Shown: positions 24,526-33,021 of the stretch, in pieces
How positions within the stretch are numbered: position 1 is the stretch's first letter
Layout of the letters: the number at the start of each line of letters is the position of its first letter
NCBI GenBank assembly: GCA_002501135.1
Contig: DLRQ01000090.1
Span: 1 to 64,000 of the forward strand
Direction of reading: 5' to 3'
Source: Candidatus Neomicrothrix sp. UBA7884
GTDB taxonomy: Bacteria > Actinomycetota > Acidimicrobiia > Acidimicrobiales > MedAcidi-G1
DNA: 64,000 bases
Position numbers and translations under genes: made by a program
Notes under the pieces: generated by a model
Told to the model about the DNA's origin: nothing
The model's input: the letters and a program-made list of their open reading frames with translations, nothing else
Database searches by the model: none

Positions 24526-24605
24526 CTTCCTACACCTTCAGTCGCTTCCTTCCTCCTACCCCCCGGATAGCGGTGTTTCGTCTCCTCAGCGGGCAGAATG
24601 GCCCG

Positions 24606-26060
24606 ATGGTTCACGAAATGCCCGCAGGAACCGATGATCTGGTGGCTGACCTGGTCGAGGCGCTTGGAACCGACCGTGTCGTGGCAGGTGGGGGAGCCCG
24701 TCATCTCTACGCGCGCGACAGCTCGATAATCGAGGGTGGCCACAGCGGGCCGGTCTGCTTCCCGGGCTCGACCGATCAGGTTGTCGAGTGCATAAGGGTG
24801 GCGGTCGCCCACGGGCGCGCCTTCGTTCCCCGCGGTGCGGGAACAGGGCTCTCCGGAGGGGCCGTTCCATGCAACTACCCCGTGGTGATAGCGACCACAC
24901 GTATGAACCAGATCCACGAGATCGACACAGAGCGGCGAATCGCCTGGGTTGGGCCGGGGGTCGTGAACCTGGATCTCACGAGGCACCTGGCCGGCACGGG
25001 GCTGCATTTCGCTCCGGACCCCTCCAGCCAGCAGGCCTGCACGATCGGCGGCAACATGGCGAACAACTCCGGAGGGCCCCACTGCCTTGCATACGGGGTG
25101 ACAAGCGCTCACGTAGCAGCGATCGAGGTTGTTCTGCCTGATGCCAGCACCGTGGTTTTGGGCGAGGAGGTTGGCGACGCTGTCGGATACGACCTGCGAG
25201 GAGCCTTCGTCGGTGGTGAAGGCACGCTCGGAATCGCAACCAGGATCGCAGTGAGGCTGACCCCCGACCCGCCGGCCGTGAAGACTCTGCTGCTGGACTT
25301 TGAGTCGATTGTTGACGCCGCCGAAACGGTTACCGGAATTATTGCCGCCGGCATCGTCCCGGCGGCCCTCGAGATCATGGACCACAAGGTGATCCATGCT
25401 GTCGAGAAGTTCGTCAGTGCCGGCTACCCCCTTGAGGCCGGAGCCGTTCTCATAGTTGAACTCGACGGTCTTCCCGGTGGCGTTGCCCGTGAGGTCGAGA
25501 TCGTCGAACAGGTCGGCGCCGAGAACAGGGTCGGAACAGTACGGGTGGCCGCCGACGAGGTCGAGAGGGAACTCATCTGGAAGGGTCGCAAGAACGCCTT
25601 CGGGGCGATAGCCCACATCAAACCCGGCTACTACCTCCACGACACGGTCGTACCCCGCACCCGGCTGGCCGAGGTGGTTGCAAAGGTGAACGCAGCCGTC
25701 GAACGCCATGACCTGATCGTGATGAACGTGTTCCATGCCGGCGACGGAAACCTCCACCCCCTCCTTGTCTTTGATCCGCGTGAACCGGGGACCCTGGAGA
25801 GAGTCCATGCTGCAGGGGAGGAGATCGTACGGATCTCCATCGAAGCCGGAGGTGTTCTGTCAGGCGAGCACGGGATCGGGTTGGAAAAGCGTGGTTTCAT
25901 GCCCCTGCTGTTCTCGCCGAACGACCTTGCCGCCCAGCAGGCTCTACGCGACGCCTTTGACCCGCACGGCACTGCCAACCCGCTCAAGGTCCTCCCGACC
26001 GGCGCCAGTTGCGGTGACGTGATGAGTCTGCCTGGAATCCCCGAAGGGGTATGGGTGTGA
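24606..26060 (+). CDS. glcD: Glycolate oxidase subunit GlcD (FAD-linked oxidase)
   Basis: Catalytic FAD subunit that oxidises glycolate (or D-lactate) to the 2-oxo acid. The FAD-binding part has PRGAGTGLSGGAVP (about 78-91) and GGNMANNSGGPHCLAYG; the C-terminal part has VFHAGDGNLHPL and SGEHGIGLEKRGFM. ATG 24606 gives 484 aa and lies 6 bases after CAGAAT; the frame continues to 24456, but that would overlap the divergent CLC gene and adds residues foreign to the family. It forms an operon with glcE (10-base overlap) and glcF. Confidence 0.93.
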   Translation: MVHEMPAGTDDLVADLVEALGTDRVVAGGGARHLYARDSSIIEGGHSGPVCFPGSTDQVVECIRVAVAHGRAFVPRGAGTGLSGGAVPCNYPVVIATTRMNQIHEIDTERRIAWVGPGVVNLDLTRHLAGTGLHFAPDPSSQQACTIGGNMANNSGGPHCLAYGVTSAHVAAIEVVLPDASTVVLGEEVGDAVGYDLRGAFVGGEGTLGIATRIAVRLTPDPPAVKTLLLDFESIVDAAETVTGIIAAGIVPAALEIMDHKVIHAVEKFVSAGYPLEAGAVLIVELDGLPGGVAREVEIVEQVGAENRVGTVRVAADEVERELIWKGRKNAFGAIAHIKPGYYLHDTVVPRTRLAEVVAKVNAAVERHDLIVMNVFHAGDGNLHPLLVFDPREPGTLERVHAAGEEIVRISIEAGGVLSGEHGIGLEKRGFMPLLFSPNDLAAQQALRDAFDPHGTANPLKVLPTGASCGDVMSLPGIPEGVWV

Positions 26061-26941
26061 GCGCGATGGAGGCCTTTCGTGCCGAGGTGGGGTCCAGCGG
26101 CCCCGTGTGCATAAGGGGAGGCGGCACGCGCTGGAGCCTCGGAGGCGATGTCGGTGCCGAGGTGAGGGTTGTGCACGCACCCAGCGGCATCGACTCGCAT
26201 GACCCTGCCGAAATGACCGTGACGGTCTGGGCCGGCACCACCCTCACTGCCCTGGCCGAGACGCTCGCTGAGAAGCGCCAGGAGGTTGGCCTTGACGGGC
26301 CGCCGGGTTCAACCGTGGGCGGTTCCCTTGCGGTCGGCTGGAACAGTATCCGGCGCCGGCGCACGGGTACTGCCCGCGACGCCCTCCTGCAGGCCGAGTG
26401 TGTCGGCTCCGACGGACAGATCTTCAAGGCCGGAGGTCCGACCGTCAAGAATGCCAGCGGCTACGAACTGTGCCGCCTCCTGGTCGGCTCCCTCGGGACC
26501 CTGGCCCTCACCGGTCGTGTGATCCTCCGTACAAGGCCGATGCCCGAGTCCTCTCTCTGGCTGCGGGGCTCCATGACTCCTACTGAGGTGGAACGTTCCT
26601 GTTATCGACCGTCAAGCATTCTCTGGGACGGAGACCACAGTCACGTATGCCTCGAGGGCTACGGTGTCGACGTCGAGCAGGAAGCCTCAGATCTTGTCGA
26701 ACACGGCATGACCGAGGTTGACGGACCCCCGAACCTGCCACCCGACCGCCACAGGTGGAGTGGGGAACTGCCCAAGGGAGCGGTTCTTGACGTGGCTATC
26801 GGGGTTGTCCACTGCAATGGGAGTGGGGCTGTTCCCGAGGTGGATCCAACTGTCAAGGTCATCGCAGGTCGTCTGAAGGCCAACTTCGACCCGAAGGGAC
26901 GCCTCAACCCGGGTCGCGATCCCTACATGGTGTCGGAGTGA
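26051..26941 (+). CDS. glcE: Glycolate oxidase subunit GlcE
   Basis: Second FAD-binding-4 subunit of the glycolate oxidase complex, 296 aa. It has RGGGTRWSLGG near 22-32, TVWAGTTLTAL, PPGSTVGGSLAVGWN and the GGPTVKNASGYELCRLLVGSLGTLAL block typical of GlcE, and a C-terminal NPGRDPY. It overlaps glcD by 10 bases and glcF by 4, showing coupled translation. Together the three subunits pass electrons from FAD through iron-sulfur clusters, probably to the quinone pool. Confidence 0.9.
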   Translation: MGVSAMEAFRAEVGSSGPVCIRGGGTRWSLGGDVGAEVRVVHAPSGIDSHDPAEMTVTVWAGTTLTALAETLAEKRQEVGLDGPPGSTVGGSLAVGWNSIRRRRTGTARDALLQAECVGSDGQIFKAGGPTVKNASGYELCRLLVGSLGTLALTGRVILRTRPMPESSLWLRGSMTPTEVERSCYRPSSILWDGDHSHVCLEGYGVDVEQEASDLVEHGMTEVDGPPNLPPDRHRWSGELPKGAVLDVAIGVVHCNGSGAVPEVDPTVKVIAGRLKANFDPKGRLNPGRDPYMVSE

Positions 26942-28176
26942 GCGCATTCCCCACGCCGGCCTGGCTGGGCCTCGACGAGGACTCGCTGACCGCGTGCGTG
27001 GCATGTGGCCTGTGTCTGCCACACTGCCCGACCTTCAGGCTGACCGGTGACGAACGGATGTCACCCCGGGGACGGATCGCTCTGATGCGGGCTGTCCAAA
27101 CCGGCGGCGTTGCCTGTGACGACGAGTGGTACAACTCAATGGAGACATGCATCCAGTGCCGTGGCTGCGAGGCTGCGTGCCCGGCGGGCGTACCGTTCGG
27201 TGAGCTGATCTCGGGTACCAGGGCCGCTATCTCTGAGGCCAGGCCGCTACCGCTCCATCTTCGCCTCGGACTGTGGGGGCTCACCCGGCCACGCCTGCTG
27301 CTCCTGGGCAGCAGGTTTCTGGCCATGTTGCAACGCATTCGCGTGCTCCCGCGGATTCCGTTCCTTCCCCGGCAGTTGCCTCTGTCCGGATCGAGGCTCC
27401 TACGCCGTTCCGAGGGTGACGTCGTCTTGTTCACGGGTTGCGTGATGGATGTGTGGCAACCCGAGGTGCACGATGCCTGCGAGACCGTGGTCGAGGCGAC
27501 AGGATCCACAGTCGTGCGCTCCGGCCCCCGAACAGGGTGTTGCGGCGCCCTGCACGAACACGCCGGCCTCCACGATTCGGCACGGGAGATGGCAGAACAC
27601 GTGATCGCCTCGCTCCCGGGGGAGCAGGAGATTCTGGTCGACTCTGCCGGCTGCGGAGCGGCCCTGAAAGCCTACGGTCACCTTCTCGGAACCCCCGAGG
27701 CGGTGGCGTTTTCCGATCGCGTCCTTGACATCCACGAGTGGCTGGCGGAACACGGCGACTCGCTGCCACAGGTCGGGCTGGCCGATCGGCCCGGTGTGAT
27801 CGTTCAGGACCCGTGTCACCTCCGCCATGTGCAGGGTGCCCACGGTACGGTCCGGCAGGTCCTCGGACACTGCTCCGAGGTGGTCGAGCTCAACGACGAC
27901 GGCCTCTGTTGCGGGGCGGGCGGTTCGTATTCCCTGCTGCAGCCGGAACTGGCAGGAGCGGCACGCGATCGCAAGGCTGCTCTGATCAGAGGGGTATCCG
28001 CACTCTCCGGCGCGAACATCGTGGTGAGTGCCAACCCAGGCTGTTCCATGCACCTCGCAACAGCCGGCGTTGAGGTGCTGCACCCTGTGCAGGTGGTCGC
28101 CGAGATGCTCGCCTCGTCTCATGAGGCGGACAGCGGACTGGAAGGTTTGCCCGGAGGAGCCACAGATGGCAGGTGA
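26938..28176 (+). CDS. glcF: Glycolate oxidase iron-sulfur subunit GlcF
   Basis: Electron-transfer subunit of 412 aa with two [4Fe-4S] motifs (CVACGLCLPHCP near 19-30; CIQCRGCEAACP near 70-81) and two CCG domains (TGCCGALHEH, and LCCGAGGSY). These are the hallmarks of GlcF/LutA/HdrB-type proteins. The GTG start overlaps the glcE stop (GTGA). The small protein at 28166 overlaps its last codons. Confidence 0.92.
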   Translation: MSAFPTPAWLGLDEDSLTACVACGLCLPHCPTFRLTGDERMSPRGRIALMRAVQTGGVACDDEWYNSMETCIQCRGCEAACPAGVPFGELISGTRAAISEARPLPLHLRLGLWGLTRPRLLLLGSRFLAMLQRIRVLPRIPFLPRQLPLSGSRLLRRSEGDVVLFTGCVMDVWQPEVHDACETVVEATGSTVVRSGPRTGCCGALHEHAGLHDSAREMAEHVIASLPGEQEILVDSAGCGAALKAYGHLLGTPEAVAFSDRVLDIHEWLAEHGDSLPQVGLADRPGVIVQDPCHLRHVQGAHGTVRQVLGHCSEVVELNDDGLCCGAGGSYSLLQPELAGAARDRKAALIRGVSALSGANIVVSANPGCSMHLATAGVEVLHPVQVVAEMLASSHEADSGLEGLPGGATDGR

Positions 28177-28363
28177 GTTCGAGGACCTGCGTGTCCGTCT
28201 CGAGGCAATATCTGAGGAGTTGGCCGATCTCGCTATTTCGCGTCTGCGCGACTCGATTGATGCCGGTGGCACGGAACTGCCCGTCGACGAGCGGCGCCTC
28301 AACAGGGCCCGCCGGGCTGTCCTGAAGGCCGCCCACCTGCTCGAGGAGCAGGACGACGGCTAG
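28166..28363 (+). CDS. Small helical protein downstream of glcF
   Basis: A 65-aa protein that overlaps the end of glcF by 11 bases and is preceded by GGAGGAG (28152-28158), a strong ribosome site 7 bases before ATG 28166. The sequence is helical and charged, with heptad-like spacing (FEDLRVRLEAISEELADLAI). Function unknown. It is convergent with the LOG gene, the ends overlapping by 4 bases. Confidence 0.65.
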   Translation: MAGEFEDLRVRLEAISEELADLAISRLRDSIDAGGTELPVDERRLNRARRAVLKAAHLLEEQDDG

Positions 28364-29436
28364 GCGCTTCCCGGCTGATCGGCGGAGTTCAGGCAGTCGA
28401 TCAACTGTCGTAGCCGGGCGTGGGCATGGCGGTCGAAGTTCATCACCAGACGGGGCAGGGCCAGTTCGTCATTGTCGGCCAGCTCAGCCCTGGTTGGTTC
28501 ACTCCGCTCGATCCGCCCATCGACCAACAGGTCGGAGAAGGCGTCGTTCAGACTCACCAGCTCCTCGTCGCCGATCTGGCGCTGCACCCTCAGGATCAGG
28601 CGTTTCCCGACGTACCTCATCGAGTGGTAGGTGCTGTAGAAGTCACAGATGTGATCAGCAGCTGCGACAGGGTCATCGGTGGCGAATACGAGCGAGAGGT
28701 CATCTCCCGAGATGAGCCCACCCTCGACCAGTTCCTTTTCGACGAACTCGGTCCAGTAGTCCCAGTAGGTGCTCTCCGGTGGGTCCAGCAGTACGACGGG
28801 TGCGATGGGGGACTTGCCGGTCTGCATGAGGGTGAGAAGTTCGAATGTCTCATCCATGGTTCCAAATCCCCCAGGCAGCAGCGCATAGCCGTGCGACTCC
28901 TTCATGAACATGACCTTGCGGGTGAAGAAGTAGCGGAAGTTGATCAGCTTGGGGTCGTCGGTGATGACCTCGTTCGCCGCGTTCTCGAACGGAAGCTGGA
29001 TGTTCACCCCGAAGGAGCGGTCCGCCCCTGCCCCTTCCATGCCGGCAGCCATGATTCCAGGCCCTGCTCCGGTGATTACCATCCAGCCACGCTCCGCTAT
29101 CGCCTCTCCAAATGCAGCAGCAGTCCGGTACGCAGGATCTCCCTCCCTGATCCGTGCGGAGCCGAAGATGGTCGCCTTTCTGATGCCCCTGTAGGGGGCG
29201 AACACGGCAAAGGAGTGGCGGAGTTCCTTCAGGGCCGAGTTGACGAGCTTTAGCTCGCCCCTGTCGACGTTTTCGCTTCCGAGGCGGAGCGCCGATACCA
29301 GGAGTTCGGCGATCAGGTCGAGATCGTCCGGGCGACCGGTCGCTTGCACCAACTCTTCGACAGCAGAGTCGAGACCCGGGTCGCCGGTGCGGTAGCGGCC
29401 GAGGTGCGCTGCAGGGCGTGGAGGATTACCTGTCAC
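28360..29436 (-). CDS. LOG-family (TIGR00730) nucleotide N-ribosidase-like protein
   Basis: A 358-aa protein with the LOG/PpnN Rossmann core: GSARIREGDPAY near 92-103, VITGAGPGIMAAGMEGA and PGGFGTMDETFE (the catalytic block). Family members split nucleotide 5'-monophosphates into base and ribose 5-phosphate (cytokinin activation in plants, nucleotide salvage in bacteria). N- and C-terminal extensions of about 85 and 60 residues make it longer than plain LOG proteins. Its start overlaps the fbiC stop by 4 bases, so it is in the fbiC operon. Confidence 0.87.
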   Translation of the reverse strand: MTGNPPRPAAHLGRYRTGDPGLDSAVEELVQATGRPDDLDLIAELLVSALRLGSENVDRGELKLVNSALKELRHSFAVFAPYRGIRKATIFGSARIREGDPAYRTAAAFGEAIAERGWMVITGAGPGIMAAGMEGAGADRSFGVNIQLPFENAANEVITDDPKLINFRYFFTRKVMFMKESHGYALLPGGFGTMDETFELLTLMQTGKSPIAPVVLLDPPESTYWDYWTEFVEKELVEGGLISGDDLSLVFATDDPVAAADHICDFYSTYHSMRYVGKRLILRVQRQIGDEELVSLNDAFSDLLVDGRIERSEPTRAELADNDELALPRLVMNFDRHAHARLRQLIDCLNSADQPGSA

Positions 29437-31853
29437 GCGCTGGTGACCGGGATCAGGATTCGGCCATCATTGCGGGGGGTGACGTGCAGCCTGGTGCCAC
29501 CCTGAATACGGTCGTAGAGGGTGGTGCGCTGCTCGAGTGACCTGCCGAGGGGTTCGACCAGGTTTCTCATCTGTGGCGCGGTCATCATCTGACCGTGTTC
29601 GGCTCCGGCAGCGCGGGAGATGTTCTCGTCCACCAGCGTGCCGCCGAGGTCGTTGACCCCGGCCTGGAGCAGCTGCTGGACACCCGCATTTCCGATCTTC
29701 ACCCAGGAGGCCTGGATATTGGGAATGAGGTCACCGTATGCAATGCGTGCGACGGCGTGGACCAGAAGGGTCTCGCGGAACGTGGGCCCACGCCGGGCCC
29801 TGTGCTGCAGGTAGATAGGCGATGCCATGTGTACGAACGGCAGCCCCACAAACTCGGTGAAACCGCCGGTCTCCTTCTGGAGGTCCCGGCAGAGCAACAG
29901 GTGTCGAACCCAGTGCTCGGGTCGTTCAACGGAGCCGAACATCATCGTCACGTTTGACGCCAGGCCGACGCTGTGGGCAGCCCTGTGGGCGTCCAGCCAC
30001 TCATCGGTCGAGATTTTGTCAGGGCAGAGGACTTCGCGGATCTCGTCGTCGAGGATCTCAGCGGCGGTTCCCGGCAACGATCTCAGGCCGGCGTCCATCA
30101 GGCGCTGCAGGTAACCGGTCAGGGGTTCGCCGAGACGACGGGCTCCCTCGGTCACCTCGAGGGCGGTGAAGCCGTGGACATGGATGTCCGGTACCGCCTC
30201 GCGGACGGCCCGGGTCACCTCCACGTAGTAGTCGCCGTCGAAGTCGGGGTGGATTCCGCCCTGCAGGCAGACCTCGGTAGCGCCCATGCGTGCTCCATCG
30301 GCGGCTCTCTCAGCGATCTCTGATATTTCCAGAAGGTATGGGGTGCCTCGCAGGTCCAGCGACATTGGCCCCTTGGAGAATCCGCAGAACCTGCACTTGT
30401 AGGTACAGATGTTGGTGTAGTTGATATTGCGGTTTGCCACGAAGGTGACCGCATCGCCGTTGATTGTGCGTCGCAGGTCGTCGGCGACCTCGGCTACCGC
30501 TGTCACCTCACCACCCCTTGCTGAGAATAGGGCTACGAGTTCACCGTGCGCGGGTTCCTGGCCGTCCATCACGCCATCGAGCACCTCGGCAATACGCCCG
30601 GTTGAGTGTCGTGATCCAGGGAGGATGGCGACAGGAGGGTTGGCGGCTCCGGAGTACCAGGCAGTTGAGGTGGAGCTGAGTCGCCGAACCGGTGGACCGT
30701 CGCCGTCGGTGGTCTCCTCGAAGACCTCGGGAAAGACAGCCCCGGGGTCGTCGCGCGCCAGTGACTCGGAGTCGCTCCGGTCCAGTACGGCGAAGTGGAG
30801 GTCATCGTGCAGCCAGCGGTCGGCGTTGGAGGCGAACTCGGGGTAGATGGTCAGGCGGGGAGCGAGAACGTGTCCATGTCTCTCGGTTTCCATGCTGAGT
30901 GGCTCGAGGCCGGGCCATGGACGCTCCGGGTTCACGTGGTCAGCGGTAATCGGCGAAACGCCGCCCCAGTCGTCGATCCCTGCAGAGATCAGGTCGCCGA
31001 AGCTGTCAGACAGGTTTGGTGGAGCCTGCAGGTGAATCTCGGGCGGCAGCAGAAGCCGCGCCAGGGCGATTGTGTCTAGGTACTCATTGCGGTCACAGGG
31101 CGCCCAGTCGTGCATTGCGGTGCCTGGCTTGGGCAGGAAGTTCTGGACAATGACCTCCTGAACATGGCCGTGGCGCCCGTGGGACTCCGCAATGGCCTGA
31201 AGTGTGCGGACACGGGAGGGCCTGTCCTCTCCGATGCCGACCAGAAGACCTGTCGTGAACGGGATCGAGAGGCGTCCCGCAGCCTCAAGGGTGTCAAGGC
31301 GCCGCTGTGGCTCCTTGTCGGGACAGGCCCTGTGGCAGGCCAGGTCGGGGTCGAGAGACTCGAGCATCATTCCCTGGGACGCGGAGACACCCCGGAGGGT
31401 CAGCAGTTCATCGGAGGTAAGTGCTCCGGCGTTCGCGTGCGGCAACAGCCCCGTCTCGTTGAGAACCAGTCGGGCCATCTCGGCCAGGTATTGAACGGTT
31501 GTGGTGAAGCCGTGTTCGGAGAGCCATTCAGCCGCTATCGGATAGCGGGACTCGGGGCTCTCGCCGAGGGTGAAAAGGGCCTCATGGCAACCGACGGCGG
31601 CACCAGCCCTGGCGATCTCGAGGACCTGCTCAGGCCCGAGATAGGGAGACTCCAGACGTGCAGGTGGACGGGCGAAGGTGCAGTAGCCGCAGCGGTCCCT
31701 GCACAGCATCGTCAGGGGAATGAAGACCTTCGGGCTGAAGGTAATGCGGTTGCCGTGGTGGCGGTCGCGTACAGCGCGTGCAGCTGCTCTGAGGTCCTCG
31801 CCGGTCAGGTCCACACAGGCGGGCGTGGCAGGCGTGGCTGGTGTTGATTCCAT
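29433..31853 (-). CDS. fbiC: FO synthase (fused CofG-CofH)
   Basis: Makes 7,8-didemethyl-8-hydroxy-5-deazariboflavin, the chromophore of coenzyme F420, from tyrosine and the flavin precursor 5-amino-6-ribitylaminouracil. The 806-aa protein holds two radical-SAM halves: CofG with CRDRCGYC (C51, C55, C58) and CofH with CTYKCRFC near 481-488. Fusion is the actinobacterial form; archaea use two genes. ATG 31853 follows a TAGTTT box by 6 bases. This implies F420-dependent redox enzymes elsewhere in the genome. Confidence 0.95.
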   Translation of the reverse strand: MESTPATPATPACVDLTGEDLRAAARAVRDRHHGNRITFSPKVFIPLTMLCRDRCGYCTFARPPARLESPYLGPEQVLEIARAGAAVGCHEALFTLGESPESRYPIAAEWLSEHGFTTTVQYLAEMARLVLNETGLLPHANAGALTSDELLTLRGVSASQGMMLESLDPDLACHRACPDKEPQRRLDTLEAAGRLSIPFTTGLLVGIGEDRPSRVRTLQAIAESHGRHGHVQEVIVQNFLPKPGTAMHDWAPCDRNEYLDTIALARLLLPPEIHLQAPPNLSDSFGDLISAGIDDWGGVSPITADHVNPERPWPGLEPLSMETERHGHVLAPRLTIYPEFASNADRWLHDDLHFAVLDRSDSESLARDDPGAVFPEVFEETTDGDGPPVRRLSSTSTAWYSGAANPPVAILPGSRHSTGRIAEVLDGVMDGQEPAHGELVALFSARGGEVTAVAEVADDLRRTINGDAVTFVANRNINYTNICTYKCRFCGFSKGPMSLDLRGTPYLLEISEIAERAADGARMGATEVCLQGGIHPDFDGDYYVEVTRAVREAVPDIHVHGFTALEVTEGARRLGEPLTGYLQRLMDAGLRSLPGTAAEILDDEIREVLCPDKISTDEWLDAHRAAHSVGLASNVTMMFGSVERPEHWVRHLLLCRDLQKETGGFTEFVGLPFVHMASPIYLQHRARRGPTFRETLLVHAVARIAYGDLIPNIQASWVKIGNAGVQQLLQAGVNDLGGTLVDENISRAAGAEHGQMMTAPQMRNLVEPLGRSLEQRTTLYDRIQGGTRLHVTPRNDGRILIPVTSA

Positions 31854-31859
31854 TTCGGG

Positions 31860-31865
31860 AAACTA
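31860..31865 (-). promoter_or_regulatory. -10 box of fbiC (leaderless)
   Basis: TAGTTT on the minus strand, 6 bases before ATG 31853. Confidence 0.55.
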
Positions 31866-31905
31866 GCAGTCGACCGGGTCCGCAGGCCTACCGGCTGTAG
31901 GCAAC

Positions 31906-32994
31906 TCAGAGGGTGGCGGCCTTGTCGGTCAGGCTCACCAGCAGGTCGTCGAAGGAGGTGATGAAGGTATCGACACCCTCGACCTCGAGCTGGTCGGCCA
32001 CGTCGTCAAGGTCGATACCGACGCCGGTTAGCGCCGCAAGGATATCCCGGCCGGCGGCCGGGTCTGCGTCGATGGTGCGCTCCACCGTGCCGTGCTCCTC
32101 GAATGCTTCAAGGGTTGCATCGGGGATCGTGTTGACCGTGTCGGGTCCGATGAGGGCATCGACGTACAGGGTGTCGGGGTAGTCGGGGTTCTTGGTGGAG
32201 GTTGAGGCCCACAGTGGGCGCTGGACCCGGGCCCCGCGTTTGACGAGCGCCTCCCAGCGCGGGCCACTGAAGGTGCTGCGGAACAGGTCGTAGGCGGCAC
32301 ACCCCTGTGCCACGGCGCCCCTGCCCCTCAGGTCGAGTGCTGCCGGTGTGCCGATCGCCTCGAGGCGGCGGTCAACCTCGGTCTCGGTGCGGCTGATGAA
32401 GAAGGATGCCACCGAGGCCACCCCGGAGAGATCACCCGGACAGGCCTCGAGACCGGCGAGGTAGGCCTCCATGACCTGCTCGTAGCGATCGAGGGAGAAG
32501 ATCAGGGTCACGTTTACACTCCGTCCCTCAGAGATCATCTGGCGAATCGACGGCATTCCCTCAACGGTGGCAGGGATCTTCACCAGCAGGTTCGGCCTTG
32601 CTACCCGCTCACTGAGGTCCCTGGCAGCGGCAGTGGTGCCCTCGGTGTCGCTGGCCAGCGACGGATTGACCTCGACCGACACGTAGCCGTCGATGCCGCC
32701 GGACTCCTCGTAGACAGGCGTCAGGAGATCAAGGGCCGCCGTTATGTCGCTTGTGACGAGCTCCCAGTAGCTCTCCTCGATGGACCTGCCTTCGGCCTTC
32801 AGCGCAGCCAGTTGCTCGTCGTATGCGTCGGTGTCCGACATGGCTTTCTGGAAAATCGATGGGTTCGAGGTGATACCGAGGACCCCACGGTCAATCCATG
32901 CCTGCAGCTCACCTGATGTGAGCCAGCCTCGCCTGAGGTTGTCGAGCCACGGGCTCTGCCCCTGTTCCCGGTGGAGATCATGGAGTCTGGTCAT
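31906..32994 (-). CDS. tal: Transaldolase
   Basis: Moves dihydroxyacetone between sugar phosphates in the non-oxidative pentose phosphate pathway. The 362-aa protein is of the actinobacterial/cyanobacterial long type: ITSNPSIFQKAM near the start, YVSVEVNPSLA, and LLVKIPATVEG with the Schiff-base lysine. AGGGGA lies just before ATG 32994. It follows tkt with a 27-base gap, so the two are cotranscribed. Confidence 0.95.
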   Translation of the reverse strand: MTRLHDLHREQGQSPWLDNLRRGWLTSGELQAWIDRGVLGITSNPSIFQKAMSDTDAYDEQLAALKAEGRSIEESYWELVTSDITAALDLLTPVYEESGGIDGYVSVEVNPSLASDTEGTTAAARDLSERVARPNLLVKIPATVEGMPSIRQMISEGRSVNVTLIFSLDRYEQVMEAYLAGLEACPGDLSGVASVASFFISRTETEVDRRLEAIGTPAALDLRGRGAVAQGCAAYDLFRSTFSGPRWEALVKRGARVQRPLWASTSTKNPDYPDTLYVDALIGPDTVNTIPDATLEAFEEHGTVERTIDADPAAGRDILAALTGVGIDLDDVADQLEVEGVDTFITSFDDLLVSLTDKAATL

Positions 32995-33021
32995 TTGTTC
33001 CCCTGCTGTCTGATGGAAGGG

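Noticed and set aside
24456..24605. N-terminal extension of glcD
   Set aside because: Overlaps the start of the divergent CLC gene and encodes residues not found in the GlcD family.
24516..25808. 430-aa open frame on the minus strand
   Set aside because: Antisense shadow of glcD; long antisense frames are expected in high-GC coding DNA.
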